A stretch of DNA of 10,755 bases from TMED14 sp965657195 (GTDB taxonomy: Bacteria > Bacteroidota > Bacteroidia > Flavobacteriales > Schleiferiaceae): contig CBFHNK010000054.1 in the NCBI GenBank assembly GCA_965657195.1, positions 1 to 10,755 of the forward strand, in the 5' to 3' direction. Below the pieces are notes generated by a model. That model was not told where the DNA came from. It ran no database searches and was given only the letters and a program-made list of their open reading frames with translations. Both the position numbers and the translations under genes were made by a program. Shown here piece after piece: positions 1-5,710 of the stretch. Positions within the stretch are counted from its first letter, which is position 1, and the number at the start of each line of letters is the position of its first letter.

Positions 1-444
1 CGTCCACAGGGCCAGCATTGAGGCGGCGGTGTACGGAATCTCACTCATCATAATGGTACTTGACCGCAAAAGGTGGCTATTGAGGCCCACCAAAATGACT
101 GCCGCCCGGGCCAAGGCTTTGGATCCGCTGGCCTTTTCGGCGATTCCGCGGAACCACCAGAGCGCTGCGCCAAAAAGGATTCCATTCACCAGTTTGAGCC
201 ACGTAAAGCTTTTGCCGAGCAGCATCGCCACCGCGAGCACAGCTGGGTAGCCCGGCGGAAAGTGGTTGGCCGGAGGGGTTCCGGGCATGTGAATGTTGGT
301 GTAGCCCTCCCCCTGCGCCAAGGCCTGGCCGAGGATGTAGTAGCCCGCGTTGTCTCCGCCCATGTCGAGTTTGGCGTCAAAGATGAATGCGTACACGAGG
401 CCGAAGGCGAGCGCAAAGAGCGCCGGGATTTTAAAGCGTTGCAT
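1..444 (-). CDS. Membrane glycosyltransferase, GT39/ArnT-like, N-terminal part (runs off the left edge)
   Basis: Reading the minus strand from the ATG at 444-442 gives 148 codons with no stop before the window edge. Residues 6-22 form a hydrophobic first helix. Next comes a luminal/periplasmic stretch with LDMGGDNAGYYILGQALAQG (about 26-45), then a region with NHFPPGYP (about 60-67), two further hydrophobic segments, and SEIPY near residue 138. An early acidic motif (D/GGDN) after helix 1 followed by PPGYP is the usual opening of PMT/ArnT-like family-39 glycosyltransferases, which move a sugar from a lipid-phosphate carrier to a substrate on the outer side of the membrane. The acceptor and sugar cannot be told. 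The start is supported by a -7-like box four bases upstream and by loss of the pattern further upstream. It is transcribed away from the sulfate operon. The C-terminal part is outside the window, so completeness is unknown. Confidence 0.82.
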   Translation of the reverse strand, partial: MQRFKIPALFALAFGLVYAFIFDAKLDMGGDNAGYYILGQALAQGEGYTNIHMPGTPPANHFPPGYPAVLAVAMLLGKSFTWLKLVNGILFGAALWWFRGIAEKASGSKALARAAVILVGLNSHLLRSSTIMMSEIPYTAASMLALWT

Positions 445-448
445 GGGG

Positions 449-456
449 CGAATTTA
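449..456 (-). promoter_or_regulatory. Candidate -7 box for the glycosyltransferase gene
   Basis: The minus strand reads TAAATTCG here, matching the Bacteroidota -7 consensus TAnnTTTG at all but one position. Four bases (CCCC) separate it from the ATG at 444, so the transcript would have almost no leader. I see no clear -33 TTG at the usual distance, which lowers confidence. Confidence 0.4.
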
Positions 457-464
457 GGGCATTG

Positions 465-495
465 GCTCGTTGGCGAGGTTAGCTCGTTGGCGAGG
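465..495. repeat. Two direct copies of GCTCGTTGGCGAGG
   Basis: The 14-mer GCTCGTTGGCGAGG occurs at 465-478 and again, unchanged, at 482-495 (period 17). A weaker third copy starts near 499 (GCTTGTTGCG). The repeat lies 21 bases upstream of the glycosyltransferase start, where a regulator could bind, but it may equally be a simple local duplication. Confidence 0.75.
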
Positions 496-505
496 GTGGC
501 TTGTT

Positions 506-550
506 GCGCTTCGCGCTAGAGCCGCTGTGCGGCTAGGGCTGCTGCGCAGC
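506..550. repeat. Cluster of three adjacent triloop hairpins
   Basis: Three perfect short inverted repeats follow one another with 3-base spacers. They are GCGC-TTC-GCGC (506-516), AGCCGC-TGT-GCGGCT (520-534) and GCTGC-TGC-GCAGC (538-550). All have 3-base loops closed by a C-G pair. None is followed by a T-run of terminator type. Their function is unknown. Confidence 0.75.
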
Positions 551-634
551 TAAATTCTCTAAACGGATATTTTAGTTAATGTGTTGAAATACTGACACTT
601 TTACATTTCGCGCGCTGGGAAAAAAAGTAAAATC

Positions 635-646
635 CGGTTATAACCG
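635..646. repeat. Perfect 12-bp palindrome CGGTTATAACCG, possible operator
   Basis: CGGTTATAACCG is fully self-complementary and sits 113 bases before the first gene of the sulfate operon, at the edge of an AT-rich stretch. A dimeric regulator could bind it. Nothing in the sequence identifies that regulator, and the distance to the promoter is rather large for a repressor site. Confidence 0.45.
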
Positions 647-664
647 AACGCCTTGCAGCACTTC

Positions 665-677
665 ACGCCTTCGGCGT
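665..677. repeat. Triloop hairpin ACGCC-TTC-GGCGT
   Basis: This is a perfect 5-bp inverted repeat with a TTC loop. It is of the same design as the hairpins at 506-550 and at 7639-7655. Its last base is the first base of the 7-bp repeat tract at 677-711. Confidence 0.6.
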
Positions 678-711
678 CACTAGAAACGAGGAACAAGCAA
701 CCAACAAGCAA
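677..711 (-). repeat. Heptamer-periodic repeat tract (5 units)
   Basis: On the minus strand the tract divides into five consecutive 7-mers: TTGCTTG, TTGGTTG, CTTGTTC, CTCGTTT, CTAGTGA. They share the pattern YTNGTTN of the larger array at 6735-6840. Single units are degenerate, so the 7-base register is the main evidence. Confidence 0.5.
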
Positions 712-732
712 ATGAGTCAAACACCTACTAAT

Positions 733-755
733 TTGATAGGAATTTAATACCTTTG
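733..755 (+). promoter_or_regulatory. Promoter of the sulfate-activation operon
   Basis: TACCTTTG at 748-755 is a perfect TAnnTTTG box. It ends four bases before the GTG start at 760, so the mRNA probably begins at or within a few bases of the start codon. The nearest upstream TTTG (732-735) leaves 12 bases before the box rather than the usual 17-23. No TTG stands at the usual -33 distance. Confidence 0.65.
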
Positions 756-759
756 CACC

Positions 760-2490
760 GTGGAACCCTGGATTCTAGGCAGCGTGTATGCAGCGGTCGT
801 GGTGGCGCTCGTGCTGGGCGTACGCGCATCGTGGGCCTTTGTGGGCGGGGCGCTCGCCCTGGTTGCGATGGGCATTCTGAGTCCGGCCGAGTGGTTGGCG
901 GCGGCGACGAATCCCAGTTTGTTGATTTTGTGGTTGTTACTGGTGGCATCGGTGGCGATTGAGCAGCGTCTGGCGATTGGCCGCCTGCTCCCGTCGCGGC
1001 CTTCGGTACTCGGCCGCATGCAGATTTTTGTGGGTACTGGATTGATTTCGAGCGTGTTGAATAACACGGCAGTTGTGGCGATCTTGATTGGCCCACTTCG
1101 ACGCTGGGCTCGCCACAAAGGGATTGCACCGGGGGCGGTTCTGCTTCCGATGGCCTACGCGGCGACCTTGGGCGGGGTGGTGACGTTGATCGGAACCTCT
1201 ACCAATTTGGTGCTTAATGGATTGGTTCGGGATGCGGGCCTAGAGGGGCTGAGGTCTATGGACTTTTTGATTCCGGGGCTCGCCGTGCTGGGGGCAGGGT
1301 CGCTGTACCTGGCGTGGGTCGGCGGACGCATGGCGCTGGGAAGCCCTGAAGAAGATTCCGCAACCACGCAGCTGCCGTACACCGTCGAGACCAAATTGGC
1401 GAAGGACGCACCTGAGGTGGGCAAAAGCGTGGAACAAGCTGGATTTCGGCAACTGATGGGCCTGTACTTGGTGGAGCTGCAGCGCGGAACCCAACTCATT
1501 GCCCCCGTGGCCCCAAATGAGGTACTTCAGGCGGGGGACCGCTTGTTTTTTGCGGGTGAACTGAGTGCCGTTGATGAGTTGTTGCGCGCGAGGACGGGAT
1601 TGATGCTTCCGCAGCGTGAAATGACCGAGCGGGCCCACGAGGCGCCGTTGGTTGAGGCGATGGTTCCGCCGGGAAGCCGTTTGGTGGGAAGCGCCGTGCG
1701 CGCCAGCCAGTTTCGCCAACGCCTTGACGCTGCGATCGTTGGAGTGCGCCGACAAGGTGAGCGTATGCGCGGTCGAATTGGTGACATTGAGCTTCAGGCC
1801 GGTGACCTTTTGGTGCTGGTGGCGGGTCCGCGGTTCAAGGAGCGAGCCGCTGAAACCCGTTTGCTCTATGTGCTCAGCGAAACCGCGGCGCCCGAAGGGT
1901 CGACCCTGACCCAGCGGGCCTTCGCGTGGGGCGGACTGGGCGCCCTCGGAATGCTTGCTGCCACTGGAGTTTTGGCTCCGCTCGCCGCATTGGCGCTTTG
2001 GCTTGGGGTGCTTGGGGCCATCAAGTGGCTGCGCTGGACCGACGTGCGGCGCGGATTGGACCCTGAACTCATTGTGACCCTTAGCTCAGCTTTAGCGCTC
2101 TCGGCGGCACTGCAGCAAACTGGCCTTCTCGAACGCGGGCTTTCTCAAGTGATTCCGGGGCTTGCCTCAAGTCCTGAATGGATGTGGATCGCCGTACTGC
2201 TCTTGACTGCTACCGTCCTCACCAACTTTGTTACGAACGTGGCCTCGGTGGTACTCGCCTTCCCGTTGGCCGTGACGGCCGTGCAGGGGGGCTACCTCGA
2301 CGCGACTCCGGCGATGCTGGCCCTTGCGTTTGGTGCGAGTGCGGCATTTCTGACTCCGGCTGGCTACGCCACCAACTTGATGGTGATGGGCCCCGGAGGC
2401 TACAGCGCCCGCGACTACTGGCGCTTAGGCGGCGGATTGACGGCCATCTACCTCGCTGTCGTTTTTATGTACTTAACATGGATCCTGTGA
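760..2490 (+). CDS. SLC13-family permease with two TrkA-C domains, probable sulfate transporter
   Basis: The 576-residue inner-membrane protein belongs to the SLC13/DASS type of secondary transporter. Two membrane halves (about 1-190 and 385-576) flank two cytoplasmic TrkA-C (RCK_C-like) domains at about 205-285 and 290-373. The first half carries SSVLNNTA (97-104) and GTSTN (145-149), and the second carries TNFVTNVA (488-495) and TPAGYATN (532-539). These are the paired loop/helix-break motifs that bind substrate and sodium in this family. Position at the head of a cysC-cysD-cysN operon makes sulfate the likely substrate (inference). The GTG start is well fixed: an in-frame TAA lies at 745-747, no other start codon lies between, and the promoter box ends at 755. 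The stop overlaps cysC by 13 bases. Other anions (dicarboxylate, arsenite, silicate) cannot be excluded by sequence alone. Confidence 0.9.
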   Translation: MEPWILGSVYAAVVVALVLGVRASWAFVGGALALVAMGILSPAEWLAAATNPSLLILWLLLVASVAIEQRLAIGRLLPSRPSVLGRMQIFVGTGLISSVLNNTAVVAILIGPLRRWARHKGIAPGAVLLPMAYAATLGGVVTLIGTSTNLVLNGLVRDAGLEGLRSMDFLIPGLAVLGAGSLYLAWVGGRMALGSPEEDSATTQLPYTVETKLAKDAPEVGKSVEQAGFRQLMGLYLVELQRGTQLIAPVAPNEVLQAGDRLFFAGELSAVDELLRARTGLMLPQREMTERAHEAPLVEAMVPPGSRLVGSAVRASQFRQRLDAAIVGVRRQGERMRGRIGDIELQAGDLLVLVAGPRFKERAAETRLLYVLSETAAPEGSTLTQRAFAWGGLGALGMLAATGVLAPLAALALWLGVLGAIKWLRWTDVRRGLDPELIVTLSSALALSAALQQTGLLERGLSQVIPGLASSPEWMWIAVLLLTATVLTNFVTNVASVVLAFPLAVTAVQGGYLDATPAMLALAFGASAAFLTPAGYATNLMVMGPGGYSARDYWRLGGGLTAIYLAVVFMYLTWIL

Positions 2491-3095
2491 CGCACACCCA
2501 TTCCCCGAACGTGGTCGCCCAGCACTTGAGCGTGTCCACTGCAGACCGCGAACGCCTCATGGGCCAGCGCGGATGCGTTTTGTGGTTTACCGGCCTCAGC
2601 GGCAGCGGCAAAAGCACCTTGGCCAACGCCCTCGACGCCGAGCTGCACGGGCGCGGAATCAAAACCGTGCTTCTCGACGGCGACAACGTGCGCCACGGGC
2701 TCTGCGGCGACCTCGGATTTAGTGCCGAAGACCGCCACGAAAACCTGAGGCGCATCGCAGAGGTCGCCAAACTGATGGCCGACACCGGGCTCGTGGTACT
2801 CACCGCATTTGTGAGCCCGTACCGCAGCGACCGCGACCGTGCGCGGGCCATCATTGGTCCCGAGCGCTTCGCCGAAATCTATGTCGACGCACCGGTGGAG
2901 GTCTGTGCCACCCGCGACGTTAAAGGCTTGTATGCTAAGGCTCAGGCCGGACTCATCACGGACTTTACCGGGGTGAATTCGCCCTACGAAGCTCCGCTCG
3001 CCCCTGAACTGACCGTGGCAAGTGGTTCCGAGCCATTGACCCAAAGCGCCGCCCACGTCCTAAAGTGGTTTAACATGTTTTCTACCCGTTTGTAA
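2478..3095 (+). CDS. cysC: Adenylylsulfate (APS) kinase
   Basis: This 205-residue enzyme phosphorylates APS with ATP to give PAPS. The P-loop GLSGSGKS is at 39-46, DGDNVRHGL at 67-75, and the FVSPYR segment at 111-116 carries the conserved serine 113. RDVKGLYAKAQAG (146-158) and the FTGVNSPYE region (163-171) form the usual APS-binding part. The ATG at 2478 is chosen because the 27 residues before the P-loop strand, with NVV...H, resemble the normal CysC N-terminus. It overlaps the permease stop by 13 bases, which suggests translational coupling. Six bases separate its TAA from cysD. Length and motifs are those of an intact stand-alone kinase. It is not fused to CysN as in some NodQ/CysNC proteins. 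Confidence 0.96.
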   Translation: MDPVTHTHSPNVVAQHLSVSTADRERLMGQRGCVLWFTGLSGSGKSTLANALDAELHGRGIKTVLLDGDNVRHGLCGDLGFSAEDRHENLRRIAEVAKLMADTGLVVLTAFVSPYRSDRDRARAIIGPERFAEIYVDAPVEVCATRDVKGLYAKAQAGLITDFTGVNSPYEAPLAPELTVASGSEPLTQSAAHVLKWFNMFSTRL

Positions 3096-3101
3096 GTATT
3101 T

Positions 3102-4004
3102 ATGAAGTACAACCCCAGCTTTCTCGACGAACTCGAGGCCGAAGCCATCTACGTCATTCGCGAGGCCTACGCACAGTTTGAACGCCCCGCCATCCTCTTT
3201 AGCGGCGGCAAGGATTCGATCGTCGTTAGCCACCTGGCGCGCAAGGCGTTTGCGCCGGCCGGAATTCCGTTTGCTCTCGTACACGTGGACACCGGCCACA
3301 ACTTCCCCGAGACGATTGAGTTCCGCGACCGCTACGCCGCCTCGCTCGGTGCCGAATTGATTGTAGGCAGCGTTCAGGATTCGATTGACCGCGGAACCGC
3401 TCAAGAAGAGCACGGACCGCTCGGCAACCGCAACCGCATTCAGTCGGTCACGCTTCTCGAAACCATTGACCGCGAACGACTTGACTGCCTGCTCGGCGGC
3501 GGGCGCCGCGACGAAGAAAAGGCCCGCGCCAAAGAGCGATTCTTTAGCCACCGCGACGCATTTGGCCAGTGGGATCCCAAAAACCAGCGCCCCGAACTCT
3601 GGAACCTCTTCAACGGAGCCAAGCAGCCCGGCGAGCACTTCAGGGTGTTTCCGATCAGCAACTGGACCGAGATGAACGTGTGGCACTACATCCGCCGCGA
3701 GGGCATTGAGCTTCCGTCGCTGTACTTCGCTGCGCCCCGCCACGTCATTTGGCGCAGCAACAGCTGGTTGCCCGTCTCGGAATTCATTACGCTGCGGCCC
3801 ACTGAGGTTCCGACCGAAAAAATGGTGCGCTTTCGCACCTTGGGCGACATCACCATTACGGGCGGAATCGAGTCCGAAGCCGTGACCCTCGACCAAATCA
3901 TCGCCGAGGTCGAAACCCTTCGCCAAACCGAGCGCGGCAACCGCGAAGACGACAAGCGCAGCGAATCCTCGATGGAAGAGCGCAAAAAACAAGGATACTT
4001 CTGA
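3102..4004 (+). CDS. cysD: Sulfate adenylyltransferase subunit 2 (small subunit)
   Basis: The 300-residue ATP-pyrophosphatase-type subunit forms APS and pyrophosphate from sulfate and ATP, in complex with the GTPase CysN. The PP-loop SGGKDS is at 34-39, HVDTGHNFPE at 61-70, and LLGGGRRDEEKARAKERFFS at 130-149. ISNWTEMNVWHYI (185-197) and the C-terminal ERKKQGYF, the typical end of CysD proteins, are both present. Nothing is missing or truncated. Its TGA is two bases before the cysN ATG, so the two subunits should be made together. Confidence 0.97.
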   Translation: MKYNPSFLDELEAEAIYVIREAYAQFERPAILFSGGKDSIVVSHLARKAFAPAGIPFALVHVDTGHNFPETIEFRDRYAASLGAELIVGSVQDSIDRGTAQEEHGPLGNRNRIQSVTLLETIDRERLDCLLGGGRRDEEKARAKERFFSHRDAFGQWDPKNQRPELWNLFNGAKQPGEHFRVFPISNWTEMNVWHYIRREGIELPSLYFAAPRHVIWRSNSWLPVSEFITLRPTEVPTEKMVRFRTLGDITITGGIESEAVTLDQIIAEVETLRQTERGNREDDKRSESSMEERKKQGYF

Positions 4005-4006
4005 TT

Positions 4007-5242
4007 ATGAACGTTTTGCGATTTACCACCGCGGGATCCGTCGACGACGGAAAGTCCACCCTCATCGGCCGACTGCTCTACGACAGCAAGTCGGTCTTTA
4101 TTGACCAGCTTGACGCCGTGGCCGCCAGCAGCAAGCGCCGCGGAACCGAGCTCGACCTCAGTCTGTTGACCGACGGCCTCAAGGACGAGCGCGAGCAGGG
4201 CATCACGATCGACGTGGCCTACCGCTACTTTGCGACGCCGCGACGCAACTTCATTTTGGCGGATACTCCGGGCCACGTGCAGTACACCCGAAATATGGTG
4301 ACCGGAGCTTCGACTGCCGACGCCGCCCTAATCTTGGTGGACGCGCGACACGGAGTCGTCGAGCAAACCCGCCGCCACAGCTTCATTGCGGGGCTGCTGG
4401 GCCTCAAAGCGGTCATCGTCTGCGTCAACAAAATGGACCTCGTGGACTACGCGGAGGCCGCCTTCACCAAGGTATGCACCGACTACGAGCCCGTCCGTCA
4501 GGCAGCAGGCTTGCCTGAGGTGCATTTTGTTGCGCTTTCGGCCCTCGTGGGCGACAACGTGGTGGACCCCTCGGCCCACATGCCGTGGTACAGCGGCCCC
4601 ACCCTATTGGCGCTGCTCGAAACACTCGAGCCGGCGGTTCCCGAGGCGCTGAGTGACTTCCGGTTCCCGGTTCAGACCGTGATTCGCCCCCGCACTACCG
4701 AGCACCACGACTTTAGGGGCTATGCCGGACGCGTCGCGGGCGGACGCATCGCCGTGGGCGACCGCGTGACCGTGTGGCCTGAGGAACTTGAAGCGACCGT
4801 AGACGGCATCTTTTTGGGAGCAAAGGCTCTGCAGGAGGCCATCTACGGCCAGCCCGTGGTGCTGACCCTTGACCGCGACGTGAATGTGGCCCGCGGAAGC
4901 GTGCTGACCGCAGGTTCCGCCCCACAGCGCGACGCGAGTTTGCGTGCCAAACTTTGCTGGCTCGACGCCAAAGGCCACACGCCCGGATTGCGCTATGAAT
5001 TTCGCGCGCACGGCGGCCACGGCCAGGCCATGATTGCCGAGGTTGAGCGTGTTCTGAACCTCGAAACCCTTGCCTACGAACCCGGCAATGGCCAGCTCGA
5101 AACCAACCAAATTGCGGAAGTGGTGGTGCGTTGTGCGACGGCTCCGACCACCGAAACCTATGCCAGCCAGCGAGTCATGGGTGGTTTTATTTTGGTGGAT
5201 CCGGTGCGCGGAACCACTGTGGCGGCCGGCATGATTCACTAG
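4007..5242 (+). CDS. cysN: Sulfate adenylyltransferase subunit 1 (GTPase subunit), short form
   Basis: The EF-Tu-like GTPase couples GTP hydrolysis to APS formation by CysD. The G-motifs are all visible: GSVDDGKS (10-17), DTPGH (86-90) and NKMD (141-144), with GLKDEREQGITIDVAYRYF (57-75) as the conserved switch-I region. RGYAGRVAGGRIAVGD (237-252) opens the second beta-barrel domain, and GGFILVD...AAGMI marks the normal C-terminal end. At 411 residues it is roughly 60 shorter than the E. coli protein. The start begins directly at the strand before the P-loop, so the N-terminal extension is absent, and domain III looks compact. It has no fused kinase domain, consistent with the separate cysC upstream. 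One base separates its stop from the next ATG. Confidence 0.96.
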   Translation: MNVLRFTTAGSVDDGKSTLIGRLLYDSKSVFIDQLDAVAASSKRRGTELDLSLLTDGLKDEREQGITIDVAYRYFATPRRNFILADTPGHVQYTRNMVTGASTADAALILVDARHGVVEQTRRHSFIAGLLGLKAVIVCVNKMDLVDYAEAAFTKVCTDYEPVRQAAGLPEVHFVALSALVGDNVVDPSAHMPWYSGPTLLALLETLEPAVPEALSDFRFPVQTVIRPRTTEHHDFRGYAGRVAGGRIAVGDRVTVWPEELEATVDGIFLGAKALQEAIYGQPVVLTLDRDVNVARGSVLTAGSAPQRDASLRAKLCWLDAKGHTPGLRYEFRAHGGHGQAMIAEVERVLNLETLAYEPGNGQLETNQIAEVVVRCATAPTTETYASQRVMGGFILVDPVRGTTVAAGMIH

Positions 5243-5243
5243 C

Positions 5244-5684
5244 ATGGCCTCTGAGAACAAAACCCAGCCCACCGCGAATTCAGTTGATGAATTTTTGAAT
5301 GGCCTGACCAAAGCGGGCCAACGCGAGGACAGTATGGTGCTGGACCTGATTATGCGCCGGGTGACCGGTTATACGCCGGCACTTTGGGGCAAAATTGTGG
5401 GCTACGGCCGGTTTGACTACCACTACCCTACTGGGCGCCAGGGCAAATGGTTTGGATTGGGCTTCGCACCCCGTGCGTCCGAGCTCAGCCTCTACCTCAG
5501 CCTGGGCGGCGGCGAAGAGCCCTTTGCCCCTTGGCTATCGCGCCTCGGGAAGCACAAAATGGGGGCTGGATGTCTGTACATCAAGCGGTTGTCGGATGTC
5601 GACCTGACTGTTTTAGAGGAACTTTTGACCGAAGCCTACGCGCAAAACCGCTCCAACCCCGTGCTGACTGAAGTGTTGGAATAG
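5244..5684 (+). CDS. DUF1801 (YdhG-like) domain protein
   Basis: The 146-residue soluble protein has a DUF1801 fold over about residues 25-130. The signature segments are LWGKIVGYGRFDYHYPTGRQ (47-66), WFGLGFAPR (69-77) and LGKHKMGAGCLYIKRLSDVD (101-120). The family is small and alpha/beta, with no established biochemical role. There is no signal peptide or membrane segment. The ATG follows the cysN stop after a single base, so it is very likely co-translated with the sulfate genes. Whether it has a job in sulfate activation or is a passenger cannot be told. The gene's last codons contain the -33 element of the next gene's promoter. Confidence 0.88.
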   Translation: MASENKTQPTANSVDEFLNGLTKAGQREDSMVLDLIMRRVTGYTPALWGKIVGYGRFDYHYPTGRQGKWFGLGFAPRASELSLYLSLGGGEEPFAPWLSRLGKHKMGAGCLYIKRLSDVDLTVLEELLTEAYAQNRSNPVLTEVLE

Positions 5685-5705
5685 CCAAACTTTTCGCTAG
5701 GTTTG
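5676..5705 (+). promoter_or_regulatory. Promoter of the HTH gene, inside the end of the DUF1801 gene
   Basis: TTG (5676-5678), 19 bases, then TAGGTTTG (5698-5705) is a complete match to the Bacteroidota TTG-N(17-23)-TAnnTTTG promoter. It is the best promoter in the window. Five bases separate the -7 box from the ATG at 5711, again predicting a leaderless or nearly leaderless mRNA. The -33 part overlaps the DUF1801 coding sequence. Confidence 0.75.
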
Positions 5706-5707
5706 GC
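5684..5707. promoter_or_regulatory. Inverted repeat GCCAAAC-N10-GTTTGGC over the -7 box, candidate operator
   Basis: Two perfect 7-base arms (5684-5690 and 5701-5707) flank a 10-base spacer. The right arm covers most of the TAGGTTTG box, so a dimer bound here would block RNA polymerase. The gene just downstream encodes an HTH protein, so autoregulation is the natural hypothesis. As RNA the arms would form a stem without a T-run, so it is a poor terminator for the sulfate operon. Confidence 0.5.
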
Positions 5708-5710
5708 GGC

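Larger units (their letters stand above)
445..759. other. Divergent intergenic region with repeats and palindromes, no gene seen
   Basis: This stretch separates the minus-strand glycosyltransferase from the plus-strand sulfate operon, and I see no credible coding sequence in it. It holds two 14-bp direct repeats with a 17-bp period (465-495), a run of three triloop hairpins (506-550), an AT-rich part (about 551-633), a 12-bp palindrome (635-646), another triloop hairpin (665-677), a 7-bp-periodic repeat tract (677-711) and the operon promoter (733-755). The change from AT-rich to GC-rich hairpins is sharp. Confidence 0.8.

Noticed and set aside
73..519. A 148-codon plus-strand frame at the left edge
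   Set aside because: It overlaps the minus-strand glycosyltransferase frame, which carries family motifs and a promoter-like box. The plus product has no recognisable features.
551..660. A riboswitch or small RNA in the AT-rich stretch before the sulfate operon
   Set aside because: The operon's -7 box lies downstream of this stretch, right before the start codon, so it would not be in the main mRNA. No known sulfur riboswitch core was recognised.
2178..2477. An upstream in-frame extension of cysC
   Set aside because: These codons overlap the permease gene in another frame and do not resemble a CysC N-terminus. The ATG at 2478 gives the normal length.
3060..3992. A 310-codon open frame on the minus strand opposite cysD
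   Set aside because: The plus strand encodes a complete, textbook CysD. The antisense product has low-complexity Ala/Val/Gly-rich sequence.
4604..5311. A 235-codon minus-strand frame opposite cysN and the DUF1801 start
   Set aside because: It is a shadow of two well-supported genes and has no promoter or recognisable motif.
5684..5707. The inverted repeat as the terminator of the sulfate operon
   Set aside because: The stem is AT-rich with a 10-base loop and is followed by GGC rather than a T-run. The promoter overlap makes an operator more likely.
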